64,000 bases of DNA from Caprella mutica (taxonomy: Eukaryota > Arthropoda > Malacostraca > Amphipoda > Caprellidae). The notes under the pieces were generated by a model. It was given only the letters and a program-made list of their open reading frames with translations, made no database searches and was not told the DNA's origin. Numbering within the stretch: position 1 is the first letter of the stretch; each line of letters opens with the position of its first letter. The stretch lies in assembly GCA_947561585.1 (NCBI GenBank), contig CANNZV010005161.1, positions 1 through 64,000 of the forward strand, written 5' to 3'. Made by a program: the position numbers and the translations under genes. Of the stretch, positions 11,779-22,980 are shown piece after piece.

Positions 11779-11990
11779 CCGTCAGATGGATATTATTTGT
11801 CGGCAGGACGTCGTTCTTACAACAGTCGGCCGACAGACTAATATTATTTGTCGGCACGATGTCAATACCCAACAATCGGCCGCTTGATAGATATCAAGTG
11901 TTGGCACGATGTTGGCAAAACAACTATAATTATACATGCAAATTAATATTAAGTATTTGTCGCTGCGATGTTGACAAAACAAATAACAGC
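11779..11990. repeat. ~50-bp subterminal repeats with GTCGGC(A)CGATGT words
   Basis: About four degenerate units follow one another (ATATTATTTGTCGGCA(G/C)GA, then GATATCAAGTGTTGGCACGA, then a weaker one). They lie just inside the left end of the 6.47-kb insertion. Related CCGACATTGG and TCGGCCGATGCTGG words lie just inside its right end (17880-18115). Confidence 0.6.
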
Positions 11991-13106
11991 CACTTACTAT
12001 GTAAAAAATGAATGTAAAAAAATTGATGTAATTTTTTTTGTAAAAGATTATGTAAAAAAATTTATGTAAATTTTTTTGGTAGCTAAAGAAATATTAATTT
12101 GAAAAAATTATGGTAAAAAAATTATGTAAAAAATGTAGGCCTATATCAAAAATGTATGTAAAAAATTATATAAAAAAAACTATGTACCTACAAAAATGTA
12201 CCTAGGCCTATGTAAAAAAATATAAAATAGAGTTACATGTTGCGTTCCATTGTTTATTACTATCATTTATAAATCATATAAAGAGTTTTAAATTATCCTA
12301 GTAATATTAAAAATAAAAATCATTGAATCAATAAAACCACAAAATGTAGGTATATTCATTTTAGTTACTCCTTACATAAATATTCTGTGACATATAAGTT
12401 CTTTTCGTTCATATTACGAACTTCTTCATAAAACATACATTAATTTTGCAAATTAATTTGCGCTTTAGATCTCCCAGACGTAGGTAGCTATATCATAAAC
12501 CATTTGCCGCACAGTGGATTATATATTATCCAGAACGTTCTTTTAAAAAGACCTTGATACCGATAATTTAAATATTCTTGGGAAACTCGACCTCAGATTT
12601 TATTCATTGATTAGAATTATCCAGTACAAATTTTGAGAAATACTTTGGTAACTGGATGAAATTATAATGCTATTATAGGTACCTAGAATTAGTTATCGTA
12701 AACTATACGAGCGTCGACATTATTGGAACAATGCGAGCAGAGCAATGTGGCGTCACTGCGTCAATCCAACGAAACTCTAAATCTGTTATATACCGCCAGT
12801 TAAATATTAAATAGGTACCATAAATTTGTTAACCAGACTAATTTTACTTCGTATGAGTTATAATTAGGTACCCATGCTATCGCAATATAAAAAAGTGGTA
12901 GTAGAGCCTAAGAGAATTTTCTACCTAACACAAATAGGTAAGTACGGTAAAGTACCTAGCCTACCTGGTACCAGGGTTTTCAATTTTAAAGTCTCCCATT
13001 GAGGTAAGTACCTATGTACCTACCTAGCATGTAGGCTATGACCGTTAGGTCTGACTTGGTATGTACTAGATATGCTATCCGTTATGCGAAATAGCATTTT
13101 ATGAAG
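11991..13106. other. AT-rich noncoding interior of the 6.47-kb insertion
   Basis: The part 12005-12235 is low-complexity (repeated TATGTAAAAAA). The remainder has frequent TAGGTACCT-like words but no open frame or element ends. Confidence 0.45.
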
Positions 13107-13223
13107 NNNNNNNNNNNNNNNNNNNNNNNNNNNNNNNNNNNNNNNNNNNNNNNNNNNNNNNNNNNNNNNNNNNNNNNNNNNNNNNNNNNNNNNNNNNNNN
13201 NNNNNNNNNNNNNNNNNNNNNNN
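13107..13223. other. Assembly gap (117 N)
   Basis: There is a run of N in the sequence. The antisense open frame reported across it is meaningless. Confidence 0.99.
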
Positions 13224-15667
13224 GTTTTGAACCTTAAGCTTAAGGTAGGTTCCTGGTAACTAGACACTAGACATTATTAGTGTTGCTGTAACCTAAACCT
13301 AGTGTTGATGAAGTCTTAGTCTTGTCTGTAATCTGTACTCAGTAGCTAAGCTAGGTGTAGGTACCTATTCGGCTATTTGGTGCACTGAACTGTGAACTCT
13401 TTACTATTCTAAGACTTTCTAAGATTAAAGAATCTGGAGAAAAGATGCCATCAATTTTTCATAATTTTGGCTAATGACTAGTTCTCCAATATTTCCCATG
13501 TTTAAATTTTTGGTAATATAGGATTGTTATTTATATATAGCATAAAGTCCTCTGTCAGACCTCTGACATGACAAGAAACTTTATTTTGTAGAAAAAATTA
13601 AGCAAGATATGTGCCAAGGGCCCAAGAGTACCTTTTACAGTTTACTATATATTCCATGGGCCATGTAGTAATTACGTCCTAATTAATAATAGTATATTCC
13701 ATTAAATTTACTAACTACTTATTTTAGGAGAAATAATGTTGGAAGTTGCAAGTGTTGGAAGATTACCAGACTCAGACTGCAGGAACTGGTAGCGTGTTCT
13801 CCAAGAAATCCTCTATTTTGGCTTCTGTTCTCAGTAAAATACATGTGAATATAGGAGGAAATTAAGGATTGTTTGCACATACTATGTTAAAAATGTCCCA
13901 TGTTCTGCAGACTGGGGCCAAGATTAGCCAAATTAAGGGAAAATGTTGGTAGCTTCTTTGCTGATTTTTGTATTTAATCCCCCCCATCTTATAGAATAAT
14001 AGAGGCTGGCTAACGCCAAAGTTCCAAACTGTAGGCCAATTGCCAATTTTGAGCTTATGCTTAACCTAAATCTCAAAGGATTTCTGAAAATTTATATGGG
14101 ATATGATCATTGATGGGAACATAGGAATTAATTCTAAATTTGAAACTAATTTGACATTAGTACCTGAGTTTATGATCCTTTGAAATCATGAAATGACTGA
14201 CTGCATAAGATGGGTGATTGGTGAAGTTGTGAAATTTATCTGGAAAATAATGAGGCCTTGAATTGACCTTCTGCAATATCTGGCGACAATTTTCCAATTA
14301 ATTTCTATTTTTACATGTAATTATTGGAGAGTATTTTGCAATTTTAGGTCATTTTGGCGAGAAATTTGAATTTTTTTGGAGAGAAATTGTCTGAAAAATT
14401 AAATATCTGGAGACTGACTGGGAAATGTAAGCCAAGTATTTAGATTCAACTAACTTATCCTGAAACATGGCCAAAAGTCAAAGGAGTTCAGTGCACCCAA
14501 TACAGTGGGCGTCATCATGTCATGGACACCCTCCACAGCCACAACTGTGTAAATTTCACAGTTCCATCAGCTAGCTTATCAGTGAAATTTTTCCCCTTTG
14601 AAAATAATATTCTATAATTCTAGCAAAGTTTGTGGATATTCAGCTATTTATTTCTGTGTTACAATTAATTTTTACTGGTTTACTTGGGAGAATATTGGTG
14701 AATCAGCCATATTATAATTATTGAAATTATATATGTAGATTGTTTTATCTTTTTGTAAAGTCATTGGTTTTTTGTGCACCAAAACAGAATGGGACACCAG
14801 CTTACAGCAACAATAGTAATAATGCCTACATTTAAGGCTTAACTTAATTATTAATAGTTAATATAGCCTATTATCAATCAACCAGAGTTTCAATGTCTGA
14901 TTGTACTAGTTAGTCACCAAGGTTACTAATTAGTATATGTTACTGTATGATTAAATTCTTCACCATATATATTTCAATTTATAAAAAAAATAGTCCAAAA
15001 AGATTGATGGCCTACTGGGTGCATTGGAATGCATGCATTATTTTTGCCTATAGTAACTATTTCTTTAAGCACAACTCTGAAATCTTTGCTAATAATTAAA
15101 GCTATTGTTAGCAAAGATTGTACTGCTAATTTTAGTAATATACCAGCTTGCAAAGTGTGTCAATGTCACCAAAGATATATGGAAACGTTTTTTGAGGGGA
15201 AATATATCTTTGCAAGATCTTGAACTATTTTGTAATTAATTCCTATATTCACATGTAATTATTGCATGCGTTTTGGAGATATAGCTAGCTTGCTAACTAT
15301 AGTATCCACCAAATGACTAAAAAGGATTGAACCTATTTTGAAAACTGAATGAAGTTGATAATACATTTACATGCCAATAACAATGGACAGCATTGAAAGT
15401 GTGCAATTAATTGGGTGAAATGGAGATTATTTTATTTGGAAAATTCTATACATATTTAAACTCATAATTTATAGAAATTGTTTTGAAATTAATTTTTCAT
15501 GTAAATTTAAGAACGATTGTGAATATATATTTCATATAACTAGCTGCATGACTTCTTTCTCAAGCTTGCAAAGTTGTGATTATCTTCTTTTTGACAAATA
15601 GCTATAAGATGATTGTTGTTAAGTTTTGATGACTGTTCCATAATAATGACACCAACTATTTCCTTTA
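13224..15667. other. Noncoding, with diverged repeat shared with 20.7-22.05 kb
   Basis: No gene is seen. Blocks near 13903 (CTGCAGACTGGG), 14300-14420 (GGAGAGAAATT, CTGGAGACTGACTGG) and 14598-14790 (GAAAATAATATTCT, TTTTGTGCACCAAA) recur in order and in the same orientation around 20769, 21900-21980 and 20947-21140. This suggests an old dispersed repeat or duplication. Confidence 0.5.
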
Positions 15668-17720
15668 TAGTTAGCTGCTGATTACATCAAGCTGATGAGG
15701 TATGCAGGCATTCTTCCGCCACAAATCCCTCAAAGGAATAGCCATGGACTGCATGGTGTCTGTGAAGATTGGCAAGAAGTACTTCAGTCTCTGTCTTCTA
15801 GGAAAAGGAGGAGAGGCAGACCCTGTCTATGCTGCCTTCTACTCTGTGGATATCCCAATGCAGGTGTGTCTTCATCATTCACTTAACTCTAGATAATGAA
15901 TAACTGTTATTGGATAACTTGCATATAAAGCAATAATTTTTAATGTAAGAACCTTTAATAAATGTATTAACTCAAGAATTTGCGTAGTGCATACATTTAA
16001 AATCGTAGTCTGCAATGAAGGGCCATTATTTTTTAAAACTGATGGCCATTCATGGTAGAATAAAGAAAATTTGTTCACTATTCACGGTGAATCTCTTACT
16101 CAGGAATCTACATTCACTACAGAGAAATTTTACTGTATTACATGCAAGGTTCACTTTGAATATATCACATGTTCTTGTGAGTGATATGTAAGGTTGATCT
16201 TGAAAATATCTTCTATATTTAATTAAAATTTTGAATGATGTTATCAACTCCTAATATGAATTTTGGATTCTATCCTAAAGCTAGTTGGTGAATGGAAGAA
16301 AAGATGATAGCTCTAGCCTCTAAGTTTATGCTCTTTAACTAGAAGGTCTCGGATTTTGGGTTACATAGGCTTCATTTACTATCACCTCTTCATTTTCCTC
16401 TTGGATCCGTGAGTGCAGTCTCTGGTGCTTGTGAGCGTCATATTACTTGGTAAGTGACTGTATTCACAGAGTAGCTTTTCTGCATCCATGAGCATGTTAT
16501 TGACGGTGGTACATGATTTTGCTCGTGTAGCCAGTCCTTTCTGACTGCTTTTTTCAGTCCCTTGTACTTATTTCTTTTTGACGTCAGTGATATGACCAGA
16601 AATGGTCGGAGCAGACGTTAAATCCCTACCAATTTTCAATTTCTTATAAATTATTTATCACTTGTAACCTCTAACGCTATATTTGAATAAATATTATACT
16701 TATAGTCTATAATATGCTAGTTACATCAATAGCTTTTATTAATTTTTTTGTATAGCTATGCGAGGTATATTACACTACTTCTGCAATAATTTATTCATCA
16801 TTATTGTTTCATCCATCAGGCAAACTTTCCTGATTTCATATCACTGAAGACCTGAAGAAAAATTCAAAGTCTTGATCTATGATGAAAAAGACAAGAACAA
16901 TGTTTCTTCTATGATATTCATGAATGGACCGAGACAGAACAGGTGAGAACAGTGATAGTTGAGCTTCTGGTCTTTACAGTAATGCAATTGGCAGATCTTA
17001 TTTATAAGAGAACCATGATTTTTTAGATACAATTAATTAATTATTTATAAGGGATTTGCTTATATCTTATTCATGAATTTGTTTAAAATTCTCCATCTCA
17101 TTTCTCTTCCTTATCATATCAGACTCTGACTTCAGGGAGTTGACTCTGAAAATCACCAACTGTGTGAATGCAATAACTGACAAGAGCATGAGGAGAACTA
17201 TTCAGAGGGAAAGCAGACCTAAGAGGCACGAGAGAATCACTACTGACAAGAGGTAAGTAAATACAAGAGTGATAGATGGCGCTACTATTGCTGTTTCGAT
17301 TCTTTCCTTAAATTGAATGTGCTTAACGGACGATTTAAAATTGTCATTGTTCTTTAGAAATTTTTACATATCTGCAAAAATGTCTTCGGTACCAAATTTT
17401 AATCCTATACAATTTTATTCTTTCCCGTAGGACTAAATTCGAAAATGAACCTTTGAGGTCCATGCAAAGAAGCAGCATACAGGTCAGGGCCATCAGACTG
17501 TTTCAAGGGTTAGATCTGCTTCCCTAGCACCCAAATACTTACGAAGCTGGCATTGTTCATCCTTAGTGAAGGGCCAAGTTGAAGGCTTTGGTGGAGAAGG
17601 CCCTCATGGCAGAGCAAGCTAAGGTCATGTGACTGAAAGTGACAGGCATGTCTATACTCTGATGCCCAAGCATTTGTTTCGTTGAAAGAATGGCATTGAC
17701 ACGAAACATAAGTGATTAAT
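15668..17720 (+). pseudogene. NOG1: NOG1 (GTPBP4-like) nucleolar GTPase gene remnant, intron-bearing
   Basis: NOG1 is a GTPase of 60S ribosomal subunit assembly. Pieces occur in the correct order. 15668-15890 reads AADYIKLMRY, then (shifted frame) FRHKSLKGIAMDCM, then LLLCGYPNAGVSSS. These match the end of the NOG1 helical bundle (DYVRLMKY) and the P-loop, where GYPNVGKSS has become GYPNAGVSS and the lysine is lost. 17124-17252 (FRELTLKITN, then basic residues) fits the region after the G domain. 17560-17710 ends with ESDRHVYTLMPKHLFR, a stop, then KNGIDTKHK, matching the C-terminal tail. 16820-16945 may be another exon. Splice-like borders (TTTATAG, ACAGGTGAGA, ATATCAG, GAGGTAAGTA) show it is not a processed copy. 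Frameshifts and stops make it dead. It lies wholly inside the 6.47-kb insertion. Confidence 0.8.
16267..16640 (+). repeat. Copy of dispersed LINE-associated repeat
   Basis: Shares ATCCTAAAGC...GTGAATGGAAGA, TACTATCACCTCTTCATTTT, GTAAGTGACTGTATTCAC and TTTCTGACTGCTT in the same order as 28540-28982 and 54835-55200. It lies in an apparent intron of the NOG1 remnant. Confidence 0.8.
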
Positions 17721-17879
17721 GTGTGGAATAAATTTAAAAGACATCTGCTGTATTATTTCATTTGTCTTTCCTTTATAAATTTCAGAAGTTATGATACATA
17801 ATGGAACATTATCCAATAGGTAGTTATAATTTGTAATATTCCAAATTTAGGCAATTTTATTTTCGAAATCTTGATGCAA

Positions 17880-18131
17880 CTACTAGCCGCCATCTAAAAG
17901 ATCCTGGCAAACATCGTTGTACCGATACTAGCCATCATCTAAATGATGACTACACTCCGACGCTTTGCCGCTCGTTGCCGACATTGGCCTGGTTGCACGG
18001 GTACGTTAACCCAGCGTCTTGCCGACGTCTTTTAGTGCATGCACGATGGTAAACCAATGTCGGCCGATGCTGGCTAAGGTCTGATGCCTGCATCATTTAG
18101 ACATTGGCTAGATGTACCACTGTTTGCTGGG
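17880..18131. other. Right subterminal region of the 6.47-kb insertion
   Basis: A GC-richer block with CCGACATTGG, TCGGCCGATGCTGG and CATCTAAATGATG words that runs to the terminal TGTTTGCTGGG. It mirrors the character of 11658-11990 at the left end. Confidence 0.6.
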
Positions 18132-18157
18132 GTAGTGTGTGGGGGGCCTTTATGTTA

Positions 18158-18965
18158 AGGCCCCCACACACTACACGATCCACGAGCCGAGCCTTAGCAA
18201 ACAAGCCGAGCCCCGAGCCAGTTTGTGTAGTGTGTGGGGGCCTCGAGCCGAGCCACGAGCCGCGCAATCAGGCTCGTGTTGATCTGTCACTTCACTATAA
18301 CTTCCTTGGTCACTTCCAGATATTTGGCTTGGCTCGTGGCTCGGGTAGTGTGTGGGGGTGAAATAGCACGAGCCGAACCTGCGGTCAGCTAAAGCGCCGT
18401 CCAGACACTCCGACAAACCACTGAGCTTGGAAATACTTTTGCTCGGGCGAACAGGGACAACACGAATTATGTAAAAAAAATTTATGTATATTTTTTTCAT
18501 GTAAATAAATTTCCATGTAAATAAATTTCCATGTAAATAAATTTCCATGTAAATAAATTTCCATGTAAATAAATTTCCATGTAAATAAATATCCATGTAA
18601 ATAAATTTCCATGTAAATAAATTTTCATGTAAATAAATTTTCATGTAAATAAATTTCCATGTAAATAAATTTCCATGTAAATAAATTTCCATGTAAATAA
18701 ATTTCCATGTAAATAAATTTCCATGTAAATAAATTTCCAGGTAAATAAATTTCGCATGTAAATAAATTTCCATGTAAATAAATTTCATGTAAATAAATTT
18801 CCATGTCCATGGTATTACCTATCTCTAGAGAAAAAACTTTAAAACTATTGCTCGTTTCGTGTAATGTGTGGGTAGGCAGAAAGCCCGAGCCGAGCCAAGT
18901 AGACTCGCGCGAGCCAGAGGCCCTGGTGCGGCTCGGCTCGTGGATCGTGTAGTGTGTGGGGGCCT
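18158..18965 (-). mobile_element. PIF/Harbinger-like MITE copy 2 (808 bp, uninterrupted)
   Basis: Inverted ends of about 36 bp beginning AGGCCCCCACACACTACACG are flanked by TTA on both sides (18155-18157 and 18966-18968). The interior has CGAGCCGAGCC-rich arms, a stretch resembling 11380-11470 and the 16-bp array. Orientation is opposite to copy 1, whose right TTA lies just 2 bp away (18150-18152, then TG, then TTA). No transposase is encoded. Confidence 0.9.
18497..18805 (-). repeat. 16-bp minisatellite inside MITE copy 2
   Basis: About 19 units of CCATGTAAATAAATTT, the reverse complement of the array at 10915-11360. Variants include CCAGG and an inserted CG near 18755. Confidence 0.93.
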
Positions 18966-18968
18966 TTA

Positions 18969-20940
18969 CTCCATTTTTTGAAAATTTCATCAAAGATACT
19001 ATATAAAGCAAGGTATAAGAACATAATCAGGTATAGTACCTAGCAGACGACACAAAAATATGACGTCACCACAACAACACATTCCTTGTTTGTGACCGAG
19101 CGGCTCATAATTCCTCGTATTTGCATGTTAATATCGAGAAGTTTAAAGTCATTTTATAAGGGTTTCGTACAAAAGAAAAGCGAAAATGGTGATTGAACCT
19201 CAAAGTTGAATATATAGATATAATTCAGGTGTGTTTTAATTGTTCATTTCTTTTACTTATCTATAAAAAATAGGGTCTTGAACATATACTACCTAGCAGC
19301 CTAAACTAGTGCTAGTTAACTGCTAAATTGTAGTTGCAATGAATAACAAATAAGGAAAAAAATAATGGAAATACATTTTAACCAATGCCTAGTTAGTAAT
19401 TAATTGATAAGAAAAAATTCAATTTAAAAGTGATTAAGTTTAAGTAGGTTTTTCCATGTTTCAAAGTGTGGTCAGAGTCGCCATTTTGAGTCACCCGGTG
19501 GTCACGTCAAACTATAGATTCAATCAGCTGATTACCATACCCTATGTTACTGTATCCTGATATAAAGAGAGGAAAATTATATTTACAGGTTAATTAACCA
19601 AATGTAAAATATGTTGTCTAATCATACCTATTTATTCAATAATATTTCAATTCTATAAAGTCAATTACCTATGTACATTTTTTATTTCGCTTATAGAGTG
19701 AAGGGAATATAATATCTATTGTTTTGTTTATGTTTTTGATTCCATATATCAAAATAGAAAACCTTGCCAAAATTCACAATTACAGTTAGGGTAATATATC
19801 TCACGTGGAGTTCAAACCTAAATTTTCCTTTATGATATTATCATAATTAGGTATATCAACTATGAAAAAAATTGTTATTGGTAAATTTTTATAAAATACT
19901 GCACAATCCGTTAAATAGATAAAATGGCGTTAATGACGTCATATCTAATTTCAAATTGAGCTGGTGATGGTTTTCTCTCCAATTCTATTTAAATGCCATG
20001 CTAACTTATTGCAAAGTGATATTCCCAGGTCTGACCGTCTGATAATGTAAAGGTTCTCTCAAATGCAGATGACATCACTTTGTGTTGCAGACTTGCAGTG
20101 CAGAAACTGCTGATTGCTGAAGAAGCCTCAACAAACATGCAACTCTATGTCTCTATCGAGTATCTTGTAGCTAGTCGCATTAACTTTTTTCTCTTGGTTA
20201 GATATGTGGAAATTTAAAGTTAATCCCACAGTACATTGATTAGGACATTCTATACAGTATACACTGTGTAAGTCTGTGTTAATCATCATAGATGTGCATT
20301 TCATGATTTCAGATATACACTGGTAGGTAAGAGTCTACCAGTCTGTAGAATATGGTAGGGTGGAGCAGGTAAATTGTGGCCCTGCTGCTAACTGCTACCT
20401 TTAACCCCAAAACAGTGCACTAACAAAAATAGTAGCTACAAAGTTAATACTCATTAAAAAAACATTTAGCAAGCATTGAGCTTCTTTCTATATGCAACAT
20501 TTCAATATGTATTAGATTCAACAGGCTTTAGAGAAATTCTTGCGATGGGCCGATGGCCGCAATTGGAAATTAAAGGGCTGCTATAGTGCTATATACCTAC
20601 CTGTGTGACCCTAGATATTTGGGATATTCTCACTGAACAATTTTGAATTAATACCTACCTATATATACATTAATTTTGCTACAAAAACTTCTGAATTAAT
20701 CCTTATATTTACATTTATTTTGCTATGAACAGAATTAAGAGATCTCTATTAATACTTTACCAGTTTCTGCAGACTGGGTGAGACTGTAAGAGAACTAGCC
20801 TAATTTAAATATTGATCTCTCTATTTTGAATCAAAATATATATAGAAAGAAAAACCTGAGAGCCAGTCTGGAAAATTTGAAAAATAGGTGCTTTCTGATG
20901 AACTAATTACTCTGTTGCCAGTCTGCATTTTGTGGTTTTC
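18969..20940. other. Noncoding stretch
   Basis: No intact frame of any length with a recognisable domain. A short block around 20030-20130 has splice-like AG boundaries (CAAATGCAG, TGTTGCAG), but no convincing exon could be read. Confidence 0.4.
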
Positions 20941-21366
20941 TACTTTGAAAATAATATTCTGGCAAAGTCTGGATTTTTTGCTATTTACAAATTACTCCTA
21001 TGTTTATGTTACCATTAATTTTCGGTGGAAAAATGGGTAAAATGTTGGTGGATCAGCCAATGCCAAATTACTGGAAATTTATGGTGGATTTTTTCAGCTT
21101 TTTCAAAAAGTCAGTGGAATTTTGTGCACCAAATACAGACTTGGCTCTGTTGGAGTTTTACAGACTTCAAAAATTAATGGTAAATTGCTAAAAAATTGTA
21201 TAATCCGCAGCATTTAGCATATAGAGTTCATCTGTTACTGTTAGCCTTAGCAGTTTCCAGACTAGCCTAAGCCTGAGAGTCTCAGAGTCTTTACTCTTTG
21301 GAAAGTTTGAGTCCAGTCTTCAAAAGATGCATGAAGTTGTGAAGTTTATCCAGGGACTATTGAGTT
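20940..21366 (+). repeat. Second copy of diverged repeat (cf. 14598-14790)
   Basis: GAAAATAATATTCT, GGTGGATCAGCCA and TTTTGTGCACCAAATACAGA recur in order as at 14600-14790. The plus-strand frame at 21000-21191 lies inside this repeat and is not called as a gene. Confidence 0.55.
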
Positions 21367-21843
21367 CAACAGTATCTAAAAGCTGAGCGGCGCACCACTG
21401 TTCATTCTATCAATGATTTCAACATAATTGTCTGTTATGTAGTTTGTTGTATCCGCTAGTTTGTTATACTGCACACTTCATGATTGTTAGATGAAGTTTG
21501 AACTGGCAGGGGGTTCGGGGGGCGGCACCCCCCCGATACATCTAACTGATAAGTTAGAACCTCACTGACTTCAGACAGAAAGTTTACAATAGTTACCCCA
21601 TAAAATTATAATTATTACAGTTTTCTATGATAAATTTTATTTTCTATTTCAAATTGAACATCTTGATCAAAGAATTAAACTGTGTAGTATTAACATTGGA
21701 TTCAAGTACTGTCAGTCATAAATTTGATAGCCTACAACAATTATCATATTCACTCCATATATCATTATTCTTCTTTCAAATTACCTATCTAATAGAATAT
21801 ACAGTGGTGCGTCGCTCAGCTTTTAGATACGTATCATTGAGTT
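21359..21843. mobile_element. TIR element, ~469 bp, flanked by ATTGAGTT
   Basis: The left end at 21371-21400 (GTATCTAAAAGCTGAGCG, then CGCACCACTGT) is repeated inverted at 21801-21830. ATTGAGTT occurs directly at 21359-21366 and 21836-21843, an 8-bp duplication as in hAT elements. The outermost bases (CAACA left, GTATC right) do not pair, so the exact tips are uncertain. The interior 21423-21545 contains the same core (TTTGTTGTATCCGCTAGTTT and a G/C-run hairpin) found in the foldback-like elements at 41.2 and 43.9 kb. Confidence 0.75.
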
Positions 21844-22084
21844 TGAGGACTTGACAGTTTTCGAATTAATTCTTCTGTTTAGCTACATGTTATTATTGGA
21901 AAGTTGTAATGAGATTTGGAGAGAAATTTGAAAATCTTCACAGAAAAATTGTCCCAGAAATTAATTATCCGGAGAGTGATTGTGCATGCTTTGCAGCCTG
22001 GGTTAGACTCCGATGGAGTCATCTTTGATGCACCCAGACTGACTCAAATGTTACAGAGGGCAGTATCTAACAGACGGAAATGAA

Positions 22085-22612
22085 TTAGTAGTTGGTGTGA
22101 CCGTGCACACTCACACAACTGTTTAAAATTTGGAAAAAGGATTTTTTCGTGCACGCCCTCTCAATTAAGTTGACTAAAATATGGTAAAAATTGATTGGCG
22201 TGCACACTCGCGCAACTGTCTTGAATATGGAAAAAAAAGGAATTTGCGTGCACTCTCATACAACTGTCTAAAACGCATAACATTTTTAAAAAATTGCTGT
22301 ACATTCACACGCGTCTATCTAAAATGCGGAAAAAGGAATTTGCGTGTACATTTACGCAACTGTCTAAAATGCAACAAATGTATTTTTTCGTGTGCACGCT
22401 CACGACGCTACTGTCTAAAATGCGGGAAAATTGAATTTTCTAGATCCAACCTGCACGTCCACGCAACTGTCTAAAACGCGAAAAATGGAATTTTTTGGTG
22501 TGCATGCTCATACAACTGTCAAAAATTCGGAAAAAGGTATTTATGTTAACGCTCACGCTAATGTGTAATACACAGAAACAGGAATTTGTATGAACGTTCA
22601 CGCACGCTGTAC
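22085..22612 (-). repeat. Minisatellite of ~50-60 bp units, reverse of the 5.7-kb family
   Basis: About nine or ten degenerate units carry CAACTGTCTAAAATGCGGAA and CGTGCACGCTCACGCA-like words. They are the reverse complement of the units at 5708-5985. The long plus-strand frame at 22181-22474 is a by-product. Confidence 0.8.
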
Positions 22613-22980
22613 CAGTGAGGCTGGTCTGTCCTGTGTTTAATAGCTACATTCCTGTTAAACGTAGTGGAACAAATATATACCACTGTCAAAATTTTAAACT
22701 CGAATTGAATTGTGACATTATGTACCACAACTATACCACTGTTTTCATTATACAGACAAGATTAATAGGTACACCCAGAGATTCTCAGCTCCTCTCGCTA
22801 ACGTGGACATGTGATATAGAAGCGATAACATAAACTTTGAAATTTGGAAACGTCAGTTTGGGCTGGACTGCGTTTTCATCATATGTAGTCATCGTGTTAA
22901 TAGTGGTTGACAGCTATTTGTTGCACTTATATTAATTAATTAAAGATGAAATCAAAGTTTAATGATTAGAGAGATATTTT
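22613..22980. other. Noncoding stretch, nothing recognised
   Basis: The plus-strand frame 22615-22833 has no recognisable domain. Confidence 0.35.

Larger units (their letters stand above)
11658..18131. mobile_element. 6.47-kb insertion with CCCAGCAAACA termini
   Basis: Both ends lie inside the terminal repeat of Harbinger-like MITE copy 1, between ...GATCGTGT and GTAGTGTGTGG... Removing this segment and one GT restores the MITE end exactly as in copy 2. The termini are an 11-bp perfect inverted repeat, CCCAGCAAACA, followed by subterminal DNA rich in TCGGCCG and GTCGGC words on both sides. GT flanks both ends (11656-11657 and 18132-18133). No transposase was recognised. The contents are AT-rich noncoding DNA, a gap, NOG1 gene remnants and a dispersed repeat. 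The superfamily was not assigned. Confidence 0.75.
6285..18149 (+). mobile_element. PIF/Harbinger-like MITE copy 1, split by two later insertions
   Basis: Three pieces (6285-6427, 10907-11657, 18134-18149) join to give about 0.9 kb matching, in reverse orientation, the intact copy at 18158-18965. The element starts AGGCCCCCACACACTACACG and ends with its complement. TTA lies on both outer sides (6282-6284 and 18150-18152), the 3-bp duplication typical of PIF/Harbinger. The interior has CGAGCCGAGCC-rich subterminal DNA and a 16-bp tandem array. It encodes no transposase. The interruptions are a pogo-like element and a 6.47-kb insertion, each removable with its 2-bp duplication to restore the sequence of the other copy. 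Confidence 0.88.

Noticed and set aside
13082..13267. Antisense frame across N bases
   Set aside because: It spans the assembly gap and is untranslatable.
22181..22474. 97-codon Cys/Arg-rich frame
   Set aside because: It lies wholly in the ~50-bp minisatellite; the cysteines come from repeated TGT/TGC words.
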